DNA of 56,472 nt, taken from contig CAWULT010000016.1 in assembly GCA_963923455.1 (NCBI GenBank), forward strand, positions 1-56,472. Direction: 5' to 3'. The notes below the pieces were generated by a model. The model made no database searches and had not been told where the DNA came from. It saw nothing but the letters and a program-made list of their open reading frames with translations. The translations under genes were made by a program, and so were the position numbers. This document shows, one piece after another, positions 40,690-49,987 of this stretch; positions within the stretch are counted from its first letter, which is position 1, and each line of letters begins with the position of its first letter. Source of the DNA: CAWULT01 sp963923455. Lineage in GTDB: Bacteria; Acidobacteriota; Vicinamibacteria; Vicinamibacterales; UBA2999.

Positions 40690-41577
40690 TCAGGCGAACA
40701 GCCGGTCGAAGTTGCCGCCCAGGATGGCGGCCTGGTCGTCGGCCGGCACGCCCAGGCGCTGCAGCACGGCGCGCTGCGCGTCCAGGACCGGGCGCTGCCA
40801 GCCGCGCGGGAAGAACGAAGAATCGGTGCCGAACAACAGCCGCGTCGGCCCGGCCACGGCGAGCGCCGTCTGGAAGACCAAGTCGAGCGTGAGGCCGGGC
40901 GTGTACCGCACCCATCCGTTCGAGCTCGACGTGTCGAGGTGGATGTTGGCGCAGGCGTCGGCCGCCATCAGCGCCTCGCGGAACAGTCCGGCGCCGAAGT
41001 GCGGAATGAGGAACGGCACCTTGGGGAACGCGCCGGCCAGGTGTGCCACGCCGAGCGGGTTGCCCAGGCGCTGGTCGAACGGGCTCGGCAGGCCCAGCTT
41101 GCGGCGCACGCCCACCGAGAGCACGCCGCAGTGCACGAACACGGCCGTGCCGGGACGGCCCGCCGCCGCCTCCACCACCCGCAGCGTGCGCGCGTCGTCG
41201 AGCGGCACGCGGCTCATGGCCGGAAACAGGCACATCACGCGCAGGCCCTGCGGCCCGAGGGCGTGCAACACCTGATCGACGGCGTCCGGCGCGCTCGGGT
41301 CGACCATGAAGTAGCCGACGAACCGGGACGGATGCCTCTTCACCGCGGCGGCCACCGAGTCGGCGTCGCCGGGCACGCTGGCGATGAGGCCCGCGCGGCG
41401 CACCTGGTGCGCGTCCAGCTCGGTGACCCACCGGTCCGCCAGCGCCTCGGGCGAGCCCGGGTTCTCCCACTGCAGCTCCTGGCACAGGTCCGCCACCGAC
41501 TCGAGCTGGCCCCGCTGGCGCGACAGCGTCCAGAAGAACTGGCTGGAGAAGAAGTGGCAGTGGGCATCGTTGACCAT
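40690..41577 (-). CDS. Amidohydrolase-2 family metal-dependent hydrolase
   Basis: A 295-residue TIM-barrel hydrolase without a signal peptide. His6-x-His8 in NDAHCHFF, the FVHCGVL and IPHFGAG histidines and GTDSSFF aspartate outline the metal site of the amidohydrolase-2 (TIM-barrel, dihydroorotase-like) family. The product and substrate are unknown. It is placed directly before a quinone reductase gene with a 15-base gap and diverges from a small membrane protein gene with only 17 bases between starts, so its promoter must overlap that gene's start region (GATATC at 41589-41594). Confidence 0.85.
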   Translation of the reverse strand: MVNDAHCHFFSSQFFWTLSRQRGQLESVADLCQELQWENPGSPEALADRWVTELDAHQVRRAGLIASVPGDADSVAAAVKRHPSRFVGYFMVDPSAPDAVDQVLHALGPQGLRVMCLFPAMSRVPLDDARTLRVVEAAAGRPGTAVFVHCGVLSVGVRRKLGLPSPFDQRLGNPLGVAHLAGAFPKVPFLIPHFGAGLFREALMAADACANIHLDTSSSNGWVRYTPGLTLDLVFQTALAVAGPTRLLFGTDSSFFPRGWQRPVLDAQRAVLQRLGVPADDQAAILGGNFDRLFA

Positions 41578-41594
41578 GGCTCACAAGGGATATC

Positions 41595-41828
41595 ATGTTC
41601 GGCGTGCCGGTGGCGCTACTGATTTACGGACTCGGCGTGCTGATCGGGCTGGTGCTCGCCGATGCGAAGCCCCTGACCCGGGTGGTGCTGGCGCTGCTGT
41701 GGCCGATCGGCCCGCTCGCGTTCGTCGTGGTCGTGACGGGACTGGTGCTCGCGTCGCTCATTGCCTTCCCATGGTTCGGGGCGCTCGTTGCGGTGCTGGC
41801 TGCTGCGGCGTGGTGGCTCCTTCGCTGA
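41595..41828 (+). CDS. Small two- to three-helix membrane protein
   Basis: A 77-residue very hydrophobic protein. Predicted membrane segments are at about 4-22 (VALLIYGLGVLIGLVLA), 29-58 (VVLALLWPIGPLAFVVVV, then GLVLASLIA) and 62-77 (ALVAVLAAAAWWLLR). AAGGGA lies about four bases upstream of the ATG, supporting translation. No family is recognised. The lipocalin-like gene follows after ten bases, so the two may act together at the membrane. Confidence 0.55.
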   Translation: MFGVPVALLIYGLGVLIGLVLADAKPLTRVVLALLWPIGPLAFVVVVTGLVLASLIAFPWFGALVAVLAAAAWWLLR

Positions 41829-41838
41829 GGTGGATTCG

Positions 41839-42360
41839 ATGGACTACTGTCGTCCCTGGCTCATCGCCGGAGTGAGCCTGCTGTCGCTCGCCGTCGTGGC
41901 CGCGCAACCGAGGCCAGCGCAGGGCGTCGCGGCTCGCCTGGTCGGCACGTGGAAGCTCGTGCAATACGAGTCCACGGCCGAGGACAACCGCCAGTACCGC
42001 GGCGAACGTCCCATCGGCGTGCTCTACTACGACCGGGCCGGCAACATGGCGGTGCAGATCGCCCCGGACCGCACGCGCCGTCGGTTCACCGGGCCTCCAT
42101 CGGGGCTGTTCTCCGGGCCTCGGCCCACGCTGGACGAGGCCTTCGACGCCATCGCCGGCTACGCCGCCTACTTCGGGACGTACACGGTGGACGAGCGGGC
42201 CCGGACGGTCACGCACCACCGAATCGCCAACCTGAACCCAGGTGGGCTCGGCGACTTCGTCCGGCGCTATGAGTTTCCGACGGACGACCGCCTGGTGCTG
42301 ACGCCCCTCGAGCAGACCGACTTGCGCGCCGTTCGGCTCACCTGGGAGCGGCAGCGCTAG
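41839..42360 (+). CDS. Exported lipocalin-like domain protein
   Basis: A 173-residue protein with a signal peptide (LIAGVSLLSLAVVAAQ). The mature domain matches lipocalin-like (Lipocalin_5-type) proteins: LVGTWKLVQYES, RPIGVLYYDRAGNMAVQI, AYFGTYTVDERARTVTHH, and the closing RLVLTPLEQ. These small barrels are thought to bind hydrophobic ligands in the periplasm; some are annotated as part of polyketide tailoring systems. The ATG at 41839 is preceded by GAGGTGG. The longer open frame upstream overlaps the small membrane protein and is not used. Confidence 0.78.
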   Translation: MDYCRPWLIAGVSLLSLAVVAAQPRPAQGVAARLVGTWKLVQYESTAEDNRQYRGERPIGVLYYDRAGNMAVQIAPDRTRRRFTGPPSGLFSGPRPTLDEAFDAIAGYAAYFGTYTVDERARTVTHHRIANLNPGGLGDFVRRYEFPTDDRLVLTPLEQTDLRAVRLTWERQR

Positions 42361-42396
42361 CCGGCGCAGCGCGGGCTGCTTCGGCTGCACCACGCC

Positions 42397-42423
42397 CGGC
42401 AGAACAGCGAGGCGTTCTGTCCG
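42397..42423. terminator. Weak hairpin between lipocalin-like gene and ppk
   Basis: CGGCAGAACAGC and GCGTTCTGTCCG pair with one bulge on each side and a three-base loop, in the 97-base gap between convergent genes. There is no U tract. Confidence 0.4.
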
Positions 42424-42457
42424 GTGGCCAAGGCAAGGCGACCGGGACCGCGTCGAG

Positions 42458-44629
42458 CTAGGGCCGTTCCCCCGCCGCGTAGTGCGCCATGAGCGCCCGC
42501 TGCGCGTCGAACCGCCCGGCCTCCCCGGCCGGCCGCGCGTAGCGGCCCGTCGCGTCCAGGGTCATCGCACGGGCCGTGTCGCGCAGGTAGGCCTCCAGCA
42601 CTACGCGCCGCACGTGCGTGCGGATGCCCGCGTCGCGCACCGGGGTCAGCACCTCCACCCGCCGGCGCAGGTTGCGCTCCATCAGGTCGGCGCTGCCGAT
42701 GTACATCTCGTCCTGGCCGCCGTTCTCGAACCAGTAGACGCGCGAGTGCTCGAGGAAGCGCCCGACGATCGAGCGGACGCGGATGCGGTCGCTGATGCCG
42801 GGCACGCCGGGCCGCAGGCTGCAGATGCCGCGCACCAGCAGGTCGATGTCGACGCCGGCCTGCGATGCCGCGTAGAGCTGCTGGATCATGCCGTCGTCGG
42901 TCACCGCGTTGATCTTGATGACGATGCGCGCCGCGCGGCCGGCTCGCGCATGGGCCATCTCGCGCTCGACGAGCGCCACCAGGCGCGCGCGCAGCTGCGA
43001 CGGCGCCACCAGGAGGCTCCGGCACTCGGGCTGCTGCGCGTAGCCGGTCAGGTGGTTGAACAGGTCCGACACGTCGGCGGCGATGTCCGGGTCGGCCGTG
43101 AACAACCCCAGGTCCGTGTAGACGCGCGCGGTGTCGGCGTTGTAGTTGCCGCTGCTCGTGTGGACGTACCCGCGCATGCCGTCGGCTTCCTGCCGGACGA
43201 CGAGGCAGAGCTTCGCGTGCGTCTTCACGTCCCGGAAGCCGTGCACCACGTGCACGCCGTGGGCCTCGAGCCGGCGCGCCCAGCGGATGTTGGTGCCTTC
43301 GTCGAGCCGTGCCTTGATCTCCACCAGCACGGCCACCTGCTTGCCCTTGTCGGCGGCCTCGATGAACAGGTCGATCAGTGGAGAGTTGGCGCCGACGCGG
43401 TACAGCGTCGTCTTGATCGCCACGACGTGCGGGTCGGCGACGGCGGCCCTCAGGAACGCCTCGTAGGCGTCGAACGACTGGTACGGGTGGTGAACCAGCA
43501 CGTCCTGGTAGCGGATCTGGTCGAAGATCGCCTCGGCGTCGTCGTCGGCCCGCCAGAGCGGTCGGGGAGACGCCGGCGTGTCCTTGAGGTCGGGCCGGTG
43601 CACCCGCAGCAGCTGCCGCCAGTCGGCGAAGCCGATGCGGTCCTGCGCCCGCACCACCACGTCCTCGCTGGCCTCGAACCCGTCGAGCAGCTGGCTCAGC
43701 ACGCGCACGGGCATGTCCGGCTCCGCCTGCAGCAGCGCGATCGCGCCGTGCCGCAGCTGCTGGAGACTCCGGTCCACCGACTCGAGCAGGTCGTCGTTCT
43801 CGTCGTAGGCCACCTCGAGGTCCGAGTCGCGGACGATCCGGAACAGGTGTGCCCCCTGTACCTCCGAACCGGCGAACAGCAGCTGGACGTTGGCCCGGAT
43901 CACGTCCTCGAGGAACGCGAACGTCTGGCCCGTGCGCCTCGCCACCCGCTCGGGGATCGGCACGAAGCGCGGCAGCGCCGCCGGAATCGTGAGCCTGGCG
44001 AACCGCGTGCGGCCCTCGTGTCGCACCACCACGGCGAACGAGGAACTGAGGTTGGCGATCGACGGAAAGGGCCGGCCCGGCTCGAAGCCGATCGGCGTCA
44101 ACACGGGCGCGATCTCCCGGGCGAAGTGCGCGGTCAGGTACGCGCGCACGTCGGGCGACCATGCCTCGGCGTCCTCGAAGACGATCCCTTCCTGCGCCAG
44201 GTGCGGGCGCAGGGTGCGCCAGGTGGACGCCTGGTCGTCGAGCATGCGCTGCGAGCGTGCCCGCATCGCCGCCAGTTGCGCGTCGATCCGCAGGCCGTCC
44301 GGTGCCGTGTCCTCGATGCCGGCCCTCAGTTTCTTGAGCGCCATCGACACCCGGATCATGAAGAACTCGTCCAGGTTCGACGCGGTGATGGCCAGGAACT
44401 TCACGCGCTCGAGCAGCGGGTGCGTCTCGTCGTGCGCCTGCGCCAGCACGCGCTCGTTGAACTCGAGCCAGCTCAGTTCGCGGTTGATGTAGAGGGACGG
44501 GTCCGAGAGAGCCGGCGGCGCGGCGCCCGGACGGGGCACCGCCCGCAGCGCGGCCCGTCCGCGCGCGCGGGGCGAGGTGCGGCGGTCCTGATCGAGGGAG
44601 GTGACGGCGGGGTGCCGGCGAGAGTCCAT
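42458..44629 (-). CDS. ppk1: Polyphosphate kinase 1, downstream copy of tandem pair
   Basis: A 723-residue enzyme that makes polyphosphate from ATP at the inner membrane or in the cytoplasm. Motifs: DPSLYINRELSWLEFNERVL at about 43-62, LDEFFMIRV, TLYRVGANSPL, the autophosphorylated His (about 471, THAKLCLVVR) and the second essential His nineteen residues later in YVHTSSGNYN, and DEMYIGSADLMERNL near the end. All key residues are present. The start ATG at 44629 is chosen because the sequence upstream is unlike the family; a 40-residue Arg/Pro-rich head remains. It follows a second ppk gene by 215 bases on the same strand, without an obvious promoter between, so the two may be co-transcribed. 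Confidence 0.93.
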   Translation of the reverse strand: MDSRRHPAVTSLDQDRRTSPRARGRAALRAVPRPGAAPPALSDPSLYINRELSWLEFNERVLAQAHDETHPLLERVKFLAITASNLDEFFMIRVSMALKKLRAGIEDTAPDGLRIDAQLAAMRARSQRMLDDQASTWRTLRPHLAQEGIVFEDAEAWSPDVRAYLTAHFAREIAPVLTPIGFEPGRPFPSIANLSSSFAVVVRHEGRTRFARLTIPAALPRFVPIPERVARRTGQTFAFLEDVIRANVQLLFAGSEVQGAHLFRIVRDSDLEVAYDENDDLLESVDRSLQQLRHGAIALLQAEPDMPVRVLSQLLDGFEASEDVVVRAQDRIGFADWRQLLRVHRPDLKDTPASPRPLWRADDDAEAIFDQIRYQDVLVHHPYQSFDAYEAFLRAAVADPHVVAIKTTLYRVGANSPLIDLFIEAADKGKQVAVLVEIKARLDEGTNIRWARRLEAHGVHVVHGFRDVKTHAKLCLVVRQEADGMRGYVHTSSGNYNADTARVYTDLGLFTADPDIAADVSDLFNHLTGYAQQPECRSLLVAPSQLRARLVALVEREMAHARAGRAARIVIKINAVTDDGMIQQLYAASQAGVDIDLLVRGICSLRPGVPGISDRIRVRSIVGRFLEHSRVYWFENGGQDEMYIGSADLMERNLRRRVEVLTPVRDAGIRTHVRRVVLEAYLRDTARAMTLDATGRYARPAGEAGRFDAQRALMAHYAAGERP

Positions 44630-44844
44630 GCTGATGACGTGGCGGCCCGCGTGTCGAACCGCGCACGAAGAGGCATGGTGCAGGAGGCGTGCCGCGGCCG
44701 TGGGGCAGTCCCGTGCAGGCGTGCGGCGGCGGGTGAGTCGCGGCTGCGCGTCGCATCGCGGTCCTGCGTGCCACTGCGGCAGGACGGACACCGGCGCGAC
44801 GACGAAACCGTCATCGCACTGCCGGATCCGAAATCGGCTCGCGG

Positions 44845-47001
44845 TCAGCCGTTGACCTGCTCGAGCCGTTCGGTCGTGTAGTGCTTCAGCAGGAAGAGCT
44901 GGGCGTCGAAGGGGTCCTCGACGGCGGGCGGACGGCCGTAGCTGCCCATCGAGTCGAGCACCGTCGCGTTCTCGGTGTCGCGCAGGTAGGCGCCGAGCAC
45001 GATGTCACGCAGGTGGGCGAAGACGTCGGTGTCGCGGATGGGCACCAGCAGCTCGACACGGCGATCGAGGTTGCGCTCCATCAGGTCGGCGCTGCCGATG
45101 TACATCTCCTCCTGGCCGCCGTTCTTGAACCAGTAGATACGGGAGTGCTCGAGCAGGCGCCCCACGATCGATCGCACGCGGATGTGGTCGCTGATGCCGG
45201 GAATGCCCGGGCGCAGGCAGCAGATGCCGCGGACGATCAGGTCGATCGAGACGCCGGCCTGCGACGCGCGGTACAGGGCGCGCACCATCTGGTCGTCGGT
45301 CAGCGCGTTGATCTTGATGATCATCTGCGCGGGGCGGCCCGCGCGGGCGTGGTCGGCCTCCCGCGCGATGAGCGCCTCCATCCGCGTCCGCAGCTGCGCC
45401 GGCGCCACGATCAGGCTCCGGTACTCCTTCTGGTTCGAGTAGCCGGTCAGGAAGTTGAACACGTCCGAGGCGTCGGCCACGATGTCGCGGTCCGCGGTGA
45501 ACAAGCCCACGTCGGTGTAGATCCGCGCCGTGCCGGGGTTGTAGTTGCCCGAGCTGGTGTGCAGGTAGCGCTGGACGCCGTCCGGCTCCTGGCGCACCAC
45601 CAGGCACATCTTGGCGTGCGTCTTCAGGTTGGCGAAGCCGTAGACGACGTGGATGCCGTGGCCTTCGAGCTGCCGCGCCCACAGGATGTTGTTCCGTTCG
45701 TCGAAGCGCGCCTTGAGCTCCACCAGCACGGCCACCTGCTTGCCGGCCTCGGCCGCCTGGATGAGCAGCGGGACGAGCGGTGACTGCTGGCCGATGCGGT
45801 ACAGCGTCATCTTGATGGCGATGACCTGCGGGTCGCGGACGGCCGCGCGCAGGAACGTCTCGACGGACGCGAACGACTCGAACGGGTGGTGCAGCACCAC
45901 GTCCTGGTAGCGGATCAGGTCGAAGATCGACTCCGGATCCTCGTCCGCCCGCCACAGCGCCGGGGCCGAGAAGGGCTGGTCCTTCAGGTCGGGCCGGTGG
46001 ACCCGCGTCAGCTGCAGCCAGTCGCCGAAACCCAGGCGATCGCCGGTCCGGTGCACCACGTCGTCCATCGTCTCGAAGTTGTCGACGAGGATGTTCAGGA
46101 TGCGGGCCGGCATGTCGGCCTCGACCTGCAGCAGCGAGATGGCCCCGCGGCGCAGCTGCTTGAGGCTGCGGTCGACGGTTTCGAGCAGGTCGTCGGCCTC
46201 GTCGGCCTCGATCTCGAGGTCCGTGTCGCGGACGATGCGGAACAGGTGCGCCCCCTTGACCTCGGCGCCCGGGAACAGCTCCTGCACGTTGGCCCGGATC
46301 ACGTCCTCGAGGAACACCAAGGTGAGGTGGCCCTGGCGTCCGAGCGATGCCGGCAGCGGCACGAAGCGCGGCAACCGTGGCGGCACCTTGACGCGCGCGA
46401 ACTTGGTGCGCCCGCCGTGCTGCACCACCACCGCCAGGTTCATGCTGAGGTTCGAGATGAACGGGAAGGGATGGCCCGGGTCGAAGGCCAGCGGCGTCAG
46501 CACCGGCCCGATCTCCTGCGTGAAGTAGCGCTGCAGGTACTCCTCGATGGCCGGCGTCCAGTCGATCGGGTCGACGAACGAGACGCGCTCCTCGGCGAGC
46601 AGCCGGCGCAGCGTCGCCCACGTGGCCGCCTGATCGGCCAGCATGTCGTAGGCGCGCGCGCGCATGGCTGCGAGCTGCCGTTCGGTGCTGTACCCGTCGG
46701 GCGCGACGTCGTCGATGCCCTCGCGGTGCTTCTTCAGCGTCGTGGCCACCCGCACCATGAAGAACTCGTCGAGGTTGGTGCCGGTGATGGCCAGGAACTT
46801 CACCCGCTCGAGCAAGGGGTGTTTGGGGGCGCGCGCCTGCGCGAGCACGCGCTCGTTGAACTCGAGCCAGCTCAGTTCGCGGTTGATGTAGAGCGCGGGG
46901 TTCTTCAGGTCCGCAGGATCGAAGTCGTGCTCGCCGTCATACGCGCGAGGCGCGGGCCGGTCGATCCGGCGGGGGTCGGCAACGCGGCCGGGGTCGCTCA
47001 T
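44845..47001 (-). CDS. ppk1: Polyphosphate kinase 1, upstream copy of tandem pair
   Basis: A 718-residue paralogue of the next gene. The same motifs are intact: NPALYINRELSWLEFNERVL, LDEFFMVRV, TLYRIGQQSPL, His462 in THAKMCLVVR, His481 in YLHTSSGNYN, and EEMYIGSADLMERNL. The start at 47001 (MSDPGRVADPRRIDRPAPRA) is 24 bases downstream of a TATGAT -10 on the minus strand. The open frame continues upstream with no family similarity. Visible similarity to the second copy is high through the whole core but the N-terminal heads are unrelated. It diverges from a VWFA gene. Why two full enzymes sit in tandem is unknown. Confidence 0.94.
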   Translation of the reverse strand: MSDPGRVADPRRIDRPAPRAYDGEHDFDPADLKNPALYINRELSWLEFNERVLAQARAPKHPLLERVKFLAITGTNLDEFFMVRVATTLKKHREGIDDVAPDGYSTERQLAAMRARAYDMLADQAATWATLRRLLAEERVSFVDPIDWTPAIEEYLQRYFTQEIGPVLTPLAFDPGHPFPFISNLSMNLAVVVQHGGRTKFARVKVPPRLPRFVPLPASLGRQGHLTLVFLEDVIRANVQELFPGAEVKGAHLFRIVRDTDLEIEADEADDLLETVDRSLKQLRRGAISLLQVEADMPARILNILVDNFETMDDVVHRTGDRLGFGDWLQLTRVHRPDLKDQPFSAPALWRADEDPESIFDLIRYQDVVLHHPFESFASVETFLRAAVRDPQVIAIKMTLYRIGQQSPLVPLLIQAAEAGKQVAVLVELKARFDERNNILWARQLEGHGIHVVYGFANLKTHAKMCLVVRQEPDGVQRYLHTSSGNYNPGTARIYTDVGLFTADRDIVADASDVFNFLTGYSNQKEYRSLIVAPAQLRTRMEALIAREADHARAGRPAQMIIKINALTDDQMVRALYRASQAGVSIDLIVRGICCLRPGIPGISDHIRVRSIVGRLLEHSRIYWFKNGGQEEMYIGSADLMERNLDRRVELLVPIRDTDVFAHLRDIVLGAYLRDTENATVLDSMGSYGRPPAVEDPFDAQLFLLKHYTTERLEQVNG

Positions 47002-47025
47002 GGCTCGATCCGCAGGGACCTCGCG

Positions 47026-47031
47026 ATCATA
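47026..47031 (-). promoter_or_regulatory. -10 element TATGAT of the ppk operon
   Basis: On the minus strand TATGAT lies 24 bases before the ATG at 47001, giving a leader of about 18 bases. No clear -35 and no PhoB-type box are seen. Confidence 0.5.
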
Positions 47032-47191
47032 GCAGACGGGTGTGACGGCGGCTCGAGCCAGGTCCGTAACTGACTGTCCTGCTTGGGGTTGCGCGGCGCG
47101 TCCCGTGGTTGCCCGCCACGGCCTTGCGCACCGACCTCGAATCGCACGCTGTTCGGGCATGCAGCCGAGGTCCGTTGCTCCACCGCGGGTG

Positions 47192-47197
47192 TAGCAT
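47192..47197 (+). promoter_or_regulatory. -10 element TAGCAT of the VWFA/TPR gene
   Basis: TAGCAT ends six bases before the ATG at 47204, a leaderless layout. Confidence 0.5.
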
Positions 47198-47203
47198 TCC
47201 GCC

Positions 47204-49987
47204 ATGCTGCAGCGGCCGTCGCTCTCTCGTGCGCTTGCCGCGGCCATGGTGCTCCTCGTCCCGACGTTCACGCCGGCCCAGACGCCGGCCCCCGCGCCCG
47301 CGCAGGACGCACCCCAGGGCCCGACCTTCCGTTCCGGGATCGACCTGACCACGGTCGACGTGGCGGTCGTCGACAATCGGGGGTTGCCCGTCGAAGACCT
47401 GAGGGCCCCCGAGTTCGAGGTGAAGATCGACGGAGAGGTGCGCCGCGTCGTCACGGCGGAACTGGTGAAGGTCGATCCCGCCGCGGCGACGCAGGCGGCG
47501 GACGACAAGACGGAGACCTTCTACACGAGCAACATGACGCCGCCGCTCGGCCGGCAGATCGTGATTGTGGTCGATCAGCTCAACATCCGCCCGGGCACGC
47601 TGCGGCCGCTGATGGACGCGGCCTCGCGCTTCCTGGATCGCCTGAGCCCGCTCGACCAGGTGGCGTTCATCACCTATCCCGAGCCCGGTCCCCGGGTGAA
47701 CTTCACCAGCGACAAGCTGCGGCTGCGCCTCGCGATGCAGCGGCTGATCGGGCAGCAGCCGCGTCCGCCGTCGGGCCAGCGCAGCATCGGCGACGTCGAG
47801 GCGCTGGCCATCCACAACCGGCGGGACCAGCTGGTGCTGAACGACGTGATGGCTCGCGAGTGTCGCAACGCCGATCCGGCGCGACTGGCGCAGTGCGAAC
47901 GCGACATCGTCGCCCAGGCCTCGGAGATGGCACGGCGGCTCCGCGAGGATGCCGACGAATCGCTGCGCGGCCTGCAGGGGCTGCTCGAGCGCCTGGCCTA
48001 CATCGACGGGGCGAAGTCGGTCATCCTGATCTCCGAGGGCCTCGCCGTCGACGACCAGAACGAGCTGCGGCGCGTGGTCGCCCTGGCTGGTGCCGCGCGC
48101 GCGGCGATCAACGTGATGGCCGTCGACCTGCGGCGCGGCGACGTCTCCGACGTCGAGCAGGCGCCCACGGGCTCGCAGGATCGCCGCCTGCAGATGCAGG
48201 GACTCGAGATGCTGGCCACGATGGCGCGCGGCGCGCTCTTCTACATCGCCGGCACCGGCGAGCCGATCTTCGACCGGCTCGCGTCGGAGATCTCGGCCTA
48301 CTACCTGCTCGGCGTGGAGCAGCGCCCGGCCGACGCCGTCGGCAACCGGCACCGGATCGACGTGCAGGTGCGGCGCCGCAACGTCACGATCCGCTCGCGC
48401 CAGGCGTTCGTGCTGTCGCCCTCGGCCGGCCGGCAGCAGTCGGCAGAGGCGCACCTGCGCGAGGCGCTCTCGTCGCCGTTCGGCATCTCCGGCGTGCCGC
48501 TCCGCGTGACGACCTTCTCGCACCAGGACCCGGCTGGCGGAAAGGTGCGCGTGCGGATCGCGGCGCAGATCGGCCAGCCGGGCGCGCAGGCCGCCGAGTT
48601 CACCGTCGGCTACCTGGTCGTGAACGACCAGAATCAGGTCGTGGCCAGCTACGGAGCGAAGCAGCGCCTGTCGCCCGCTGGCGCGAGCCCGACCGACGCA
48701 CTCGACTTCCTCGGCGGCGTCGTGCTCGATCCCGGCGTGTACTCGCTGCGCTTCGGCGTCGTCGACGCGGAGGGCCGGCGTGGCAGCGTCGTCCGCGACG
48801 TGAACGCGTGGAAGATGAGCGGCGAGGCGCTGGCACTCGGCGACCTGATCGTCGGCCCGGCCCCCGAGCCCGGGCAGCCGCTGCGGGCCTCGGTGGAACC
48901 CCACGTGTCGGCCGACACGCTGGCGGGCCACGTCGAGCTGTACTCGAACGCGGCGGCGACGTTCGACCGGGCGACGGTGACGTTCGAAGTGGCCGACGAC
49001 GCCGACGCGCCGGCGCTGCTGTCGCTCGACGGCCAGGTGGCACCCGGAGGCCAGCCGACGTGGCGGGTGGCGACCGGGCTGATGGGCCTGCGTGCGTTGC
49101 CGCCCGGACGCTACGTCGCCCGCGCGCAGATTCGCCGCGACGGCAAGGCGGTGGGCGTGCTGGCCAGGCCGTTCGTGCTCGAGCGGGGCGCCGGCGCCAG
49201 GACCGTCAGCGCGACGGCGGCGTCGGAGTCGGCCAGGGCGTTTGCCGGCACGCTCCCGGCGTTCGACCGCGGCGCCGTGTTGCAGCGGGACCTGCTGGCG
49301 TCGATGCTCGACGCGGTGGAGCGGCGGTCGCCGGCGCTGCGGGACGCGATGACCGAGGCGCGCGCCGGTCGGTACGGCCCTGCCGCGGTCGAGGCGCTGG
49401 GGGCGGGCGACCAGACGGCGGCGGCGTTCCTGCGAGGGCTGGACCTCTACGCCAAGGGCCAGCTCGATCAGGCGGTCACGCAGTTGAACATCTCGGCGGG
49501 CCCGCGACGCGAATTCTTTCCCGCGGCGCTGCTCCTCGGCGCGGCCCTGGCGGCCGCGGGGCGCGACCGCGACGCGGCGGGCGTGTGGCAGCTGGCGATC
49601 GGCGGTGAGGCACGCCCCGCCGTGGTGTACACGATGGTGGCCGATGCGCGGCTGCGGGACGGGCAGCCGCAGTCGGCGATCGACATCCTGAAACCGGCGT
49701 ACGACCGGCAGCCGGGCAACGACGACATCGGGCGCCGGCTCGCGGTGGCGTACGTGCTGACGGCGCGCTACGCGGACGCGGTGCCGCTGCTCGACGCGTA
49801 CCTCGTGCGCCACCCGGCCGACCAGGACCTGCTGCTGGCGGCCGTCGTCGCCGTCTACGAGTGGGTGCGCGGGGGGCAGGTGCTGTCGGAGGCGGATCTC
49901 GCGAAGGTGCGCCGCTACGCGGCCGCCTACACGGGGACGGAGGCGGCGCTCGTGTCCAAGTACGTCCAGACGTTGCAGGCACGGTGA
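47204..49987 (+). CDS. Large exported VWFA-related protein with C-terminal TPR region
   Basis: A 927-residue protein. Signal peptide 1-26, Pro/Ala linker, then the acidobacterial VWFA-related block (LTTVDVAVVDNRGLPVEDL) at about 45-100 and a von Willebrand A-like domain at about 115-390. The MIDAS position reads VVDQLN, so the Asp is present but the serines are not, unlike the other VWFA protein here (DFSAS). Middle part (about 410-660) is beta-rich and may be two sandwich domains. The last 170 residues contain TPR-like repeats (FFPAALLLGAALAAAGRDR, VVYTMVADARLRDGQPQSA, GRRLAVAYVLTARYADAVP). It overlaps the following glycosidase-like gene by GTGA, so the two are translated together. Confidence 0.8.
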   Translation: MLQRPSLSRALAAAMVLLVPTFTPAQTPAPAPAQDAPQGPTFRSGIDLTTVDVAVVDNRGLPVEDLRAPEFEVKIDGEVRRVVTAELVKVDPAAATQAADDKTETFYTSNMTPPLGRQIVIVVDQLNIRPGTLRPLMDAASRFLDRLSPLDQVAFITYPEPGPRVNFTSDKLRLRLAMQRLIGQQPRPPSGQRSIGDVEALAIHNRRDQLVLNDVMARECRNADPARLAQCERDIVAQASEMARRLREDADESLRGLQGLLERLAYIDGAKSVILISEGLAVDDQNELRRVVALAGAARAAINVMAVDLRRGDVSDVEQAPTGSQDRRLQMQGLEMLATMARGALFYIAGTGEPIFDRLASEISAYYLLGVEQRPADAVGNRHRIDVQVRRRNVTIRSRQAFVLSPSAGRQQSAEAHLREALSSPFGISGVPLRVTTFSHQDPAGGKVRVRIAAQIGQPGAQAAEFTVGYLVVNDQNQVVASYGAKQRLSPAGASPTDALDFLGGVVLDPGVYSLRFGVVDAEGRRGSVVRDVNAWKMSGEALALGDLIVGPAPEPGQPLRASVEPHVSADTLAGHVELYSNAAATFDRATVTFEVADDADAPALLSLDGQVAPGGQPTWRVATGLMGLRALPPGRYVARAQIRRDGKAVGVLARPFVLERGAGARTVSATAASESARAFAGTLPAFDRGAVLQRDLLASMLDAVERRSPALRDAMTEARAGRYGPAAVEALGAGDQTAAAFLRGLDLYAKGQLDQAVTQLNISAGPRREFFPAALLLGAALAAAGRDRDAAGVWQLAIGGEARPAVVYTMVADARLRDGQPQSAIDILKPAYDRQPGNDDIGRRLAVAYVLTARYADAVPLLDAYLVRHPADQDLLLAAVVAVYEWVRGGQVLSEADLAKVRRYAAAYTGTEAALVSKYVQTLQAR

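Noticed and set aside
42357..44881. Long frames in both directions over the ppk genes
   Set aside because: No domain likeness; they come from high GC at third codon positions.
42372..47500. PhoB-box-like sequences near ppk and phoD
   Set aside because: No pair of CTGTCAT-like repeats with 11-base spacing was found; isolated CTGTC segments are not enough.
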